The translations under genes were made by a program, and so were the position numbers. DNA of 64,000 bases, taken from Eutreptiella sp. 'Long Island Sound 2002' (Eukaryota > Euglenozoa > Euglenophyceae > Eutreptiales > Eutreptiaceae). The first letter of the stretch is position 1; each line of letters opens with the position of its first letter. Where the stretch lies: the NCBI GenBank assembly GCA_964036045.1, contig OZ038389.1:64329453-64393452 (forward strand). The letters run 5' to 3'. The notes beneath the pieces were generated by a model. The model did no database searches. It was given only the letters and a program-made list of their open reading frames with translations, and was not told the origin of the DNA. Below, piece after piece: positions 33,876-43,700 of the stretch.

Positions 33876-35011
33876 GTCTGAGTCAAGACCGTCCACTAAC
33901 AGGAAATGCGCAGCAGCGCATCATCAGAATAGAGCCAAACCTAGAGTCCATGCCGCCGCAATACCAATACAATCAAAGACGTAAGCAAAGAGAAAAAGAT
34001 GGGGGACAGTGGGTCACCCTGGCGGATGCCTGACGAGGGAAGAAGTCGCTCCTCCCGCACCACATCTCCCCCAACTAAAAAGAGCACCGGCCCACGTAAA
34101 ATCTGACAAAGAACACGAATCCAGGGGTCTAGGATGCGGATATACCGAAACAATGCTGTCATCATGGGATGACTCACAGAATCATGTGCCTCACTATAAT
34201 CTACAGCGATCCAGCACGCCCAGGAGTCCCCTGGTTCCGAGTCCCAGCGCTATTCGACAAAGGCAATGTGGTCGTACATGGTGCGGCCCTTCAGATAAGC
34301 TTTCTGGGCCTGTGGCACAATCTGAAACAGGGCATCCCGGAGCTGCAGCAACATGATGCCCGTAAGCCATTTCAGCCGCGCATGTTGGAGCGCAATAGGG
34401 CGCTGTGACTTGACAGCCGCTGGCCATGGCTCCTTAGCCAATGTGCGCACCAGGGCGGTGATCCACTCTGGGGGGAGGCCCCCGGTCTCAATTTCACGAT
34501 ATGTCTCAATTTCACGATATGCATGTGTCATGTGGCGTACATAGAACCTAGAACACGCCTGGAAAATTGCCGCCTGGATGCCATCCTCACCTGGGGAGGA
34601 GGAGCGATCCATCTGCTGTAAAGCTGCAGACACAAGTTCCTCACTACAAGGCTTCCACGGCAGCGGGACCAAGGTCCGCCACTGTGCTAGCAGCCCCCGC
34701 CGTTGCAACCACGCATAACACTCCTCTTCTGTCTTATCACCCCCCACCATCACCCTGGACCAATACTGGACTAGCTCTCGGGCGATAGCTGTGCGATCAC
34801 GGAGCAGCACACCGTTGCAGGCCCGGAGGGCAGAGTACACACGCCTATCTTGCAGTTGCTGCATGAGACGCAAAACTGCTTTAGACCTCCACTTGCGCGC
34901 CAGGGAAATATTATCTTCAGTCTGCAAAACCTCCTGTACGTGCTGGTGTTGCCTGTCTAGACGCTCTGCACCATCATGCGCACACACAACTTTCACCAAC
35001 GCTAGATACAC
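33876..35011 (-). pseudogene. LINE: reverse transcriptase domain
   Basis: A 253-codon frame (35011-34250) contains the N-terminal fingers and palm blocks: MDRSSSPGEDGIQAAIFQAC, LPPEWITALVRTLAKEP, SQRPIALQHARLKWLTGIML and AQKAYLKGRTMYDHIAFVE, corresponding to LINE blocks 2a to 4. After a frame change, 34177-33941 has LPSSGIRQGDPLSPIFFSLL, block 'G-x-R-Q-G-x-P-L-S-P', and 33930-33890 gives YSDDALLRIS, the YxDD catalytic box. The element is non-LTR because of this block order and the adjoining AP endonuclease. Several frame changes make it non-functional. A tandem 18-bp duplication lies within the domain (34486-34521). Confidence 0.88.
34486..34521 (-). repeat. 18-bp tandem duplication inside the LINE reverse transcriptase
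   Basis: TCTCAATTTCACGATATG occurs at 34486-34503 and again at 34504-34521. It keeps the frame and repeats six residues (YREIET YREIET) between the second and third conserved blocks. Confidence 0.9.
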
Positions 35012-35044
35012 GTCGCGCGTGGTTCGGGGACGGATGCCCCTCTG

Positions 35045-36180
35045 CTAAAGTACAGAAAAGCCTGCCACGGGGACATAGTCGGCTGAACTCTGACGCAAAA
35101 TGGCATGCAACTGCAGGCACTTCGGAGATTTGGACGGGTGCCTGCTATAATATAAGGAGGCACCAGAGCGCAAGACAGAATAGGAGGCATCGAAGGCAGC
35201 AAGCCCACTATGGCCCTGGGCCTCCACCTCGGCAAACTCTTCAGCCACCCACTCAACAACTGCAAGATCACGCAAAGCATCGAGGGGAAACTTCCAACGG
35301 TTAGGCTGGTGCCCACTAAGACCCAAGCCAACAAACTGGAGCACCACCGCCTGGTGGTCGCCGAACCCCATTGGTGTGGTAAACATCGACGTGCCATATT
35401 GCAACAAGTTGGGCGTGACGGAAACACGATCAATGCGGCGGGATACCTCCTCGGCGGGGGAGTCCCCTTGTGCACGAAGGACTGCCGTGCGAGTATATCC
35501 AGGAACCTCCCGCCGCGGAAATTGCTGAGCCTAGGCATCTAAGCACCCAAGCACACCCAGCATATCACGCTCAGCCTGCATAGCAGCCGATTCGTTCTGA
35601 GACCATACGTTGGCAAGGGTGCTGTCGAGAGGAGACAACATGGAGTTGTGGTCAGTAAGAACGACAACTGGGAGGCCATCAAACCAGTCCGCCACATGCC
35701 CGGGGCCTTCCATTGCGCCAATCTACGTTGCGGGCCATCGTGAAAGTGACCCACAGCGAAGGCCACGTCAAACTGGTCAGAGTGGCAAAGGACCACTACG
35801 AGAAGGCGGGCGCCCACCGAAAACGACCTCACAAAGGACCACTGGTTGTCATATAGGAGGCCAAGACCACACTTCCGTTCAAGAGAGTGGTTGCCAACAA
35901 AAGAATACCCATGCTAGCCCGCCACATGACGGGCTGAGGATAGTTGTACCTCATCACGCAAGTGATGCTCCACAACACCCACCGCTGACAGATGATGTCG
36001 CCGAAACATTTTAAATGCGTACACATGGCGCTCAACAAGCTTGCCCCGAGCACCACTTGGTCTCTTCGGCCTCTCTGGGACTGTGCCCCAGCCATTTAGG
36101 TTGGACACGCACACAGTGAAGTTACTGAAGAGATGCACCTGGCGTTCGCTCGCTGGCACTGGGTCAGAGGCTAGATTCAG
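35045..36180 (-). pseudogene. LINE: apurinic-type endonuclease domain
   Basis: In LINE sense the frame begins within the (AC)n tract and reads FTVCVSNLNGWG (about 36125-36090), the first block with the metal-binding asparagine, then SAVGVVEHH (about 36000-35970), in the place of the catalytic glutamate block. After a stop near 35935 and a frame change near 35725 come LPVVVLTDHNSMLSPLDS (place of the G-D-F-N block), VSRRIDRVSVTPNL (the 'RIDYI' block) and MGFGDHQAVVLQF (the 'S-D-H' block), followed by NRWKFP. The order equals that of LINE APE endonucleases. Substitutions (TDHN for GDFN, GDH for SDH) and breaks indicate decay. Confidence 0.8.
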
Positions 36181-36201
36181 TGCTGACCGGAGGCGCCCAC
36201 G

Positions 36202-36205
<4 letters not shown>

Positions 36206-36269
<64 letters not shown>
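36206..36269. repeat. (GT)32 microsatellite at the 5-prime side of the LINE
   Basis: Sixty-four bases of GT repeat. In LINE sense it is (AC)n and directly precedes the endonuclease reading frame, which runs open through it as Thr-His repeats. Confidence 0.95.
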
Positions 36270-36270
<1 letters not shown>

Positions 36271-36338
36271 CAAGGTATCAATTCCAATCATGCTCAAACT
36301 GTGAGGTTCAACAGGACTACGTTCCTACCACTGCTGTG
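36270..36338 (-). repeat. LINE-associated tail sequence, copy 2 (adjacent to (AC)n)
   Basis: See copy 1 at 31436-31506. It lies on the upstream side of the LINE with the same orientation and the same abutment to a dinucleotide tract, so the LINE is bracketed by two copies of [tail plus (AC)n]. Confidence 0.65.
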
Positions 36339-36444
36339 TTGTTTGTGTACCGTGGCAACCATATCTGGTGGTATAATCACAGCGAGGCAGCCTCCATGGC
36401 TTACTCGATTTGGCGATTTCTCCAGTGTATGTGTGCCTATGTGT

Positions 36445-36530
36445 GACGCCCAATAGCTTGGAAATCACAATCAGTGTTCGATGTCATACATTATCACTCT
36501 ACAGCTCTGCCCGTAATGTTGCAGTACTCA
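36445..36530 (-). repeat. Third, partial copy of the unit seen at 29655 and 29911
   Basis: GACGCCCAATAGCTTG, then CAATCAGTGTTCG, ATCACTCTACAGCTCTG and TGTTGCAGTA follow the order of the two copies at 29.6-30.0 kb, again immediately after a GT-rich tract (36425-36444). Confidence 0.6.
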
Positions 36531-36961
36531 GATCAGTTGCCTTCAGCGCCGTTACAGACAAAAGGGGAAATTTGCACGTTCAGCATGTGTGTATGTGTGT
36601 GTATGTGTGGGTGGGTGGGTGTGGGTGCGCTCAATCCTGCCTGAGGTTCTACACCGCTGGTTTCTGCAGAGCAGAAACCATGTGTTCACTGCTCTGAATG
36701 AACTTCGCTGCCAAGCTGAAGACTACCTGACCCCAAACTCAAGCCTCCAGGGCCAGCATGCACCAATATACAGCAATATAGTGCTCCTGCTGCGCCGTGC
36801 ATACCATTGCCAAGTAGCACGTGCCTTGCCGTGTGCGTGCATCTGTGTCTGGAGCTGCCGTCATATCCCTCACCTCTAAAGACCCTGTCCGCAGAAACAT
36901 CCATATTTGCGCTGGCCCCAGCCTTTTGGGCTCCCAGCCCAGCCCTCACAGCCCTGCACAC

Positions 36962-37117
36962 CTGTTCGGCGAGTGGGGACCCTGGCTCAGCACCCGCGCC
37001 CTCGCCAGCGCCCTCATCTGTGAAGCGGGCCACATCGTCATCCTTCTCGTTGTTGAGGCGGGCACGGCGCTGGGCGGTGCTGTTGGCCACATCCACAATG
37101 AAGGTCTCAACGTCCTC
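36962..37117 (-). CDS. COPG: Coatomer gamma subunit, exon 2 (acidic linker)
   Basis: 52 codons, phase 0 at both ends. The acceptor is TATGCTCAG before GAGGACGTT, the donor CGCCGAACAG then GTGTGC. It encodes a charged segment beginning EDVETFIVDVANSTAQRR, then an acidic Gly/Ala/Glu-rich tail (DEGAGEGAGAEPGSPLAEQ). This is the position of the flexible linker between the trunk and the ear, which is poorly conserved in the family, so the assignment rests on location, phase, splice signals and composition. Compared with animal gamma-COP, the stretch after the trunk is shorter. Confidence 0.65.
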
Positions 37118-37525
37118 CTGAGCATACATGGGTAGTTCTGCAGGGCTGATACCCCCTCCCGCACGGTCCCCGCTCCAGTTATTCTCTGTGTCTGCTTGCT
37201 TTCCGGTTGCTCCTGTTTTCTACTACTTCTCCTTGTGCAACGGCACAATAACCAAAAGGGACAGAACTGAGGCCTCGAATCATTTGAAAGAAAAGGTCAA
37301 GCGTTCATCGGTTCGCCTTTCTGATGCCTCTGGACACCCCTCCACTCCCCAATGTGGGGCACGTGGGACAGTGGGTGTGCAAACGGTAGAACTCAATCAA
37401 AACTGCATCGAGAGCAAGGCACATGGACAAGCAGAATTCGCTATCTGCAAAAGACAAGTGGAAACCTCAGCATTTCGCGCAAACATTGTGTTGGGCTGGC
37501 CAGGGCAACATGCATGCAGATGCAC
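37118..37525 (-). other. Coatomer gamma intron 1 (408 bp)
   Basis: Begins GTGCATCTG after GAG (37526) and ends CTCAG. The upstream frame stays open into the intron for about 42 codons without similarity to the family, which is why the splice was placed at the end of the conserved text. Confidence 0.75.
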
Positions 37526-39127
37526 CTCGCTGCTGTCCAACACGTTGGTGTAGAACACCGCGCGGTCTCGCACCTCGTCGTCGTTGTCCTGCATGACCCG
37601 CTGCAGTAACACCTTGACTGACTGCCGCAGTGGGGGGCAGAGCCCGGCAAACTTGGCCAGCGCACTGACAGAGGCTGCCCGGACGGCAGGGGTTTCCAAG
37701 ATGACCCGGTTGTAGATGTACCGGATGTACTTATGGGGGTTCTGTGTGGTGGGCCCCAGCTGCCCCAAATAGTGCAGCACCCGCTGCGACAGCAGAGTGA
37801 ACTCGCAGTCTTCGATGAACTCGCAGAGGTGCAGCAGCCCCTCTTCTTTGGCCTGGGGGTTCGTGTCGATGATCTTGATGATGGCATCAACAATAGACTT
37901 CTTGAAATCATAGCCGCCCTCATCGCGCAGCGCCTCGCTCAAGAAGCTCAGCAGCACACTGTACTTCTGGGGGAACTTGACACACAGAAGCTTCATGGCG
38001 TCGATCACAACGATCTTGAACTCGTCCGCAATGTCGGTCATAAACGTCCCGATCTGCTTCATCAGGCGATCGATGCTGAACTCGCTGCCGGTCTTCAGAA
38101 GCGTAGTGATGGCGAGGGTGGCAATGTTGCGGTTCGGGTCGGAGACTAGCGACTCCATGTCGACGTTGCACGTGGTCACTGCGAGGGGCTGTGTGGTCGC
38201 TACCTTGTTCAGCAGCCGGATGGCCGCAAACCGCAGCACCGGCTTGTGCGACGTCAAGTACAGCTGCAGTACCAGGATGGCAGGGGTGAGGTCCTTAGCA
38301 TTGGTGACCTTCAGGGTGCAGATGCCCTTGGCTGCCTCAAACACGACCATTTCACTGGAGTGCTTCAAGGAGTTGACCACAAACTGGCTCAGATCCGGGG
38401 CACCCTCGAAATCCTCCTTCAATACCTCCGTGCACATGCGGATCAGCAGGCAGAGTGCCATCGGCGATCGGATGGGGGTTGTGTTCACACTCTGCACAAG
38501 CTTGGACACCGAGAGCTTGTCGTTCTTTCGGAGCTTGTGCAAGAGGGCAAGCGCATGGTACTGCGCCATGACCCCCCGTTGTTTCAAAGCCTCTCCGACC
38601 TCCCCAGCCCAGCGCTTCACCAGCTCCGGATGCGTCACTGACAAATGAATACCAGTGACAATAGCGGCAGACGACACGATGTCGGCCTTGTCGACAACCG
38701 CCTGTGCCAAGTAGCGTTCAATTGGGCCCAACATGGATGAATCTGTGATTTTCCGGAGAGCTCTGATAGAATTGGCCTTGTACATATCGTTTGTGGAATT
38801 CATATCCTTGCAAAGGGTATTGGACGCCACAAAAACGTGTTCCGCACATGTACTCAGCTCCTTGACCATGATGTACACCAAACGCCGCAGGCTGACGTCT
38901 TGCGACTGCAGCAACTTTGTGGTGTTGAAGAACAGCTCTGTTGCCTCTGTGGCTGCAAAAGTTTCCCCCATAGCCAGCAAATAGAGGACTTTGATCAGGG
39001 TAGATTTACACTTCTTTGCATCCAGAGTGGACTGGTTGAACGCCTTGGATTCATGGAGGGTTGTTGCTTTGTCAATGCCCTCGAAAGGCAGTGGCTCCTC
39101 CTCTTCATCTCTCAAATTGAGATTCAT
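37526..39127 (-). CDS. COPG: Coatomer gamma subunit, exon 1 (trunk solenoid)
   Basis: 534 codons from ATG at 39127. The product is gamma-COP, part of the F-subcomplex of the COPI coat that ARF1 recruits to Golgi membranes for retrograde transport to the endoplasmic reticulum. The segment is the adaptin-like alpha-solenoid trunk. Recognisable blocks are SKAFNQSTLDAKKC and KVLYLLAMGETFAATEATE (residues about 28-65), RALRKITDSSMLGPIERYLA (about 123-142), VMAQYHALALLHKLRKND (about 184-201), VSDPNRNIATLAITTLLKTG (about 327-346), DEFKIVVIDAM, LCEFIEDCEFTLL (about 434-446), and KYIRYIYNRVILETP with EVRDRAVFY near the end. All are in the usual order. A TGA lies in frame 12 bp upstream of the ATG, so this is the first ATG of the frame; the acidic N-terminus (DEEEEPLPFEG) resembles that of other gamma-COPs. 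With exons 2-4 the protein would have 861 residues, against about 870-890 in animals and plants. Confidence 0.96.
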
Positions 39128-40523
39128 CCCAAGCCTTCAAGAGGGAAAAAATTGCTGCAGCACTTACAATTGGCATAAAATCAAACTCCTAACTGGGTAT
39201 CAAGCACGACTTTTTGTCATGGACAAGATCTCAAAGGGAGGCAGGCAGTTGAAAAAAAGCAAACATTTTTCTTAAGAGGTCTAGACTGCATCAGGTGGTG
39301 CACTTGATGTTGCAGCATCACCGCACCACATAGCACAAATATTCCCCTGCATGCAAATTTTGAGGCGAAACATCATCAGCAAACAAAACTCTTGGAAAAC
39401 AGCTCATGCACTACAAACTGTTCTAATGTTGATCAATTCAACAACAGACACCAAAGACCTGAAAAAATACAGTTCGAAAACCAAGTGCTTGTGGGACACA
39501 GCATTCATTGCGTGCGTGAACATGAGGTCAACACATGAGTCCCGTATCACCTCCCAGAGCAAAAGACACCCAGCCCATACAAAGCACAAAGTGGTTCAAA
39601 AGCTCTCCAAGCTTCGGGGGCATCTTGCCAGGTACAGACTGGTGGCAACACCCTCGGCTACCATATTGGGGATGGACAAGCTTGTTGGGACAACACTGTC
39701 CTCCATCAACTTGCGAATTGCGTGCCCTCAAAAATATGGCAAAACCCCCACACACCACGGCCTGCCTAAGCCCAAACAACGTCACAATGCTCATACACAC
39801 CACCACCATCATCAGAGTGACCGGAATCATCACCATCCTCTATGACCCATCATTAAACTTAGGCGACAAATCATGTTTGCAGCAAAGTACCTATCGTCCA
39901 ATTTGTGACAACCTGAGGTCACTTGAGAAAGAAAAATAAGCATTACAGCATGCACCACAGATAGTGTCATCCGTCATGGCTGCAAACACATGCAAAACCC
40001 ACTGTGCACTCCGATTCCGATGCTGTGGATGTCAGGCGAGAAGGGGAGTGCGCGTGGAATTGCACAGCACTGAGAGGGGCTGCTGTGTTCTCACCATGTT
40101 GCCCATTCCTTGACTATTTCAGTCATGGTGTACGAGAGAGGACCTACAATTCAGGAATGCCATCGCGGGGTACTCTAGGCACAATCAGGTGGTAAGGGAA
40201 TAATTCTGTTACAGCCCCAAAACACCAAAATCTACAACAAAAAGTAAAAACCACTATCCTACAGCCATTTGGGGTAGTAATCCACAAAAATGGTACCCAA
40301 AGGGGGTGGCTGCACATTCATCCGTTGGCACCATCACTCTCAACAAAAGAGATGTTGTGGCCCAGCTCAATGTGCAAATTGTGGTAGGGAATCACTTGGT
40401 GGGCGCCTTATTCGAAAGGAATAGGAATGCAGGGTATTGTCCTGAGTGACACACTGCAGGGGAGTACCTTGTGCAACGGAACCCTTGGCGAGGACCCATT
40501 TTTTTGGGACCAAGATTAATTGA
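39128..40523. other. Upstream flank of the coatomer gene; no other gene recognised
   Basis: The presumed promoter side of the coatomer gene. A GTAAGT word on the minus strand near 39163 could be a donor of an upstream non-coding exon but would imply an intron of only about 30 bp, so it is not called. The plus-strand 164-codon frame at 39351-39845 is basic and His-rich at its end, without family signature. Confidence 0.4.
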
Positions 40524-40771
40524 AGGAGGGGGGAAATTTTCGCGCCAAGTCAATTTCGTGGTGTTAAATTTCGCTGTGGGAAATTTCGTGGAGCCCCCTG
40601 GTTGATTTTATCACCACCCGCCAGAGTCCACAGTGTGCACCGCTAGTGTGTGAGAAATTCGCAGAGAACCCTGAATTTCGTGTGGGAACGTTTCATGGTC
40701 AATTTGAAACGTGAAATTTCCCACGCGAAATTAAAGTGCCACGAAAATCCCCCCCCCCCTTGTATCCTCCA
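40524..40771. mobile_element. MITE-like element rich in palindromic AAATTTCG words
   Basis: Imperfect inverted ends: GGAGGGGGGAAATTTTCGCG at about 40527-40546 against CGAAAATCCCCCCCCCCTTG with TATCCTCC at about 40743-40770. Between them the words GAAATTTCGTGG, GGGAAATTTCG, CGTGAAATTTCCCACG and GCGAAATT occur on both strands, so the segment folds extensively. No coding capacity. Target duplication was not resolved. Confidence 0.5.
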
Positions 40772-43700
40772 AGTTTTACGGTACAAGATTCGTGTACAAG
40801 GATTGCAGAAATAAGGGGTTGGTGGGATGTGTGATAAATGTGAAAGTGTTATTCCTAGTTTGTTGGACATGGGGCCACACATAGGTCAACAAGCGCTCTG
40901 CACATACAGGGGGGGGGGGGTTGGTGCACGTATTATTTTGCCAAGGAAAAAATCGTCGTCGTTACAGACACACTCAGAACCCTGCAATCTCAATTCCAAC
41001 CCTTTGCAATCAAAACCCCAGAATCACAAACCCTAGACTGCTAGAGGGGGATCCTCGAATCATCTGTTCTCGCAACTATCTTCCCATCACACCTTGTCCA
41101 TCCCGAAGGGTCTCAAGTCACAACGCACAACTATGTGCGCACAGCTGTCCCAAACCCTGGACCCAAACCTTGGCCCCCTCCATGGCTGAAAGCCCATTCC
41201 AATCCATGTCATAAACCAGCTTGTCACATGCCCTATTGCATGCCATTCCCCATTGCCTTCCTTGAACCTTGCCCCTGGGGGGTGTCCACCTCTGGGTTTT
41301 GCAGGGGGACTGTCTGTCTGTCTGTCTGTCTCTCCTTTTTCCCCAACCAGTACCACACCCTGTCCTGGACCCAATTGCAAAGACGTCCAACGCCGGTTCC
41401 AAACACCACAGCAATGCTTGTGCCAAAACCTTTTGCCGAAACGTGGACCAAACACTGTCGTCCGGTGGTCACATTGTAATGATCAGCAAGAGAAATACTG
41501 TGATGCACCATCACTGTCATGCTCAGATTTGGTAGTACAGTGTATCGTGTGGCTCGCTCATGTAATTGTGGGCCTTGCGAGGGGACTACATGCAGGAGGC
41601 TCATTGCTGCTTTACCTGCAGGCCTACACTCTGTGATTTCAGTTTGTATCCCTCTTCCATTGTAAAAACTGGAACTTCGGGGAGGGTTGAAGCCCAAGCG
41701 GGTAGGGAACGCCCAAGCGGGAGGGGCGGAGAGGTCATTCAAGGTTTTTATTTTTGCTTGTGCGGCAGTATGCCGCGCTCCCTCCCGTGCCCGCGGTTGG
41801 GGAGGGGCCCCGCCGCGCCAGATGGTCGTCCCCATCTTATTATGGGCCCGGGATCTTTTCTGCAGCAGTAGAGGCAAAGAGCGATGGTGGGGACCAACGG
41901 ACCCCACATCGGTGGATGGCAGACCAAGGCCAACAAGGTTTGTGGGGCCCTTTTTGGAAATTCTTGCAGAATCCTAGGATCCCGAAAAAGGATCGCGAAA
42001 AATGAATTTTCACGAAATCCGAATCCGACTGCAGATTTGTGAACGGCATTGAAAAACGATCCATATGGCATTTGGAATTTTGAAAAACCGATCCGTTTTG
42101 GCCGTTTGGCGAAGGGTGCAAGTTGGGAAAAAACGGCAATTTTCGAAACGCGGGTCAACTGGTGACAGGAATTGCCGGGCGCCTGTGGCTCATCTTGCCC
42201 AGATTCAAGCACAATTACCTCCAGCCAGGTCCAAGGGTCGCGAAAAAAAAATTTAGGTCAAAACGACCCGGTGGCGCCCAGTTACGGCCGTTGGAGGGAG
42301 ACCGATTTTGGTAAAAAAGTGCATTTTTTCAGTTGTGGACCTTACGGAATTGGGCGCTGTGCGAATACAGCGTTTAGGTACATAGCCGCCTCTCGACCAA
42401 ATCGAAGCTCTACTGTTGCCCTTCGATTTGTACTATGGGGTTTTGTGCGTGCTTTCGTAAGGAAATAGAACGGGGGCTTTCTTGTGAGGGTTTTTGAAGC
42501 ATGCTGTCATCAGCGAAAACTGGCTGTGTTTTTTGGCCATCATGGGTCTCTCTCCAAGTGTTAGTGCAAGGAGCCCCGGAACCATCTGCCTTCAAACTCT
42601 TTTTATCGAGGTCCTTTGTTGTGCATAGCACGTGTTAGGCAGGTATTCGGGTTGGTGAGGAGATATATTGCAGGTGGTTGGTGCGTTGAGGGGTTGACAT
42701 TGTGCAATTGTTTGAAGTTGCGCAGTGGCGTGTTTTGGGCGGCATTTGGACATGTTCTGGAGTTAGGCCTTGGGACGAAGTGCACAACGATCTTTGAGAG
42801 ATGTAGAACAGAAACACCGGGGGGTATTTTTCGGGAGCTTCGAAGGTTGGTCGCAAAAATTACGCCAAAAAGTACCTTTTTTGTGCTACAGTTTGACGTT
42901 GTTTTCACATATTCTACAGAGATTGTTGAAAATTTCTCTTCTGTGATGACCTGTAGTTCATCCGTCGAACAAACGGAACGAGGCTCCGTACGGCGTACCA
43001 CAAGAACTGAGAAGGCATGGTGTGTCCTCCGGTGAAGTGCTATAATCAGATCGGATTGTGAGTTGGGTGTTTCCAAGAAGTTGCAGTTCACGATACAAGC
43101 TATGGAGCATGGATCTAGGGATGACCTAACGCGCGGTAACCATGTGGGCCGGTTGAAACTGAAAAGGACGCAGTAGGAAGCAATGGCCTCTTGCTGTTGG
43201 CCAGAGTTAAGAGTGGAACAAAATGAACATTTGCAGCACCGGGGAAAAAATCATTTGCGAATTCCGATTTTTGAGGCCTCATTTTGCAACCATCATGGTC
43301 ACCGAAATGTAGGTCCCCCTGCAAACCAGAGAGTTGATTGATTGCATGTAAACGAACGCTGTACATATGTGGGATGACTCAACCGGTGGTTGGAGAGGTT
43401 GGAGAGCTTCAGCATGAGAAGTTCGGCAATTAAAACAAAAAGTGTGTACAAATTGTGTAGCAGTCTCGACCGATGACGGTAATAAAAAATCATCCCTAGG
43501 CTTGGGGAGGGTGAGCGTACCGAGACCTTCCCAAGCCTAGCCAAAGCACTGATGTCAAAGAGAGCCAAAAAAGATTTATTCCATTGTATTTGATTTGGCC
43601 GGAACCATTTGTGCAAGTGTATGTAGACGTATAGAGGAACTCAGATCTTGTTAATGTGTTAATTCTGCTAATATGCATGTACCTCGGAACAAGTGTATAA

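Larger units (their letters stand above)
28595..36961 (-). other. Coatomer gamma intron 2 (8,367 bp) loaded with retroelements and microsatellites
   Basis: The donor is CTCGCCGAACAG then GTGTGC at 36961-36956; the acceptor is TAACAG ending at 28595. Inside lie a degenerate LINE (about 36180-31900) in the same orientation as the host gene, (GT)n/(CA)n tracts at 29861, 30974, 31335 and 36206, a 230-bp duplication near 29.6-30.1 kb and a 4 x 39-bp tandem array. Its size contrasts with 408 bp and 1,129 bp for the other two introns and is largely explained by insertions. A stronger-looking GTGAGG donor at 36873 would leave phase 1 and does not fit exon 3. Confidence 0.75.

Noticed and set aside
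36686-36961. Extension of coatomer exon 2 to a GTGAGG donor at 36873
   Set aside because: It would end in phase 1, while the next exon must start in phase 0. The GTGTGC donor after CAG at 36961 gives a consistent frame and a more usual protein.
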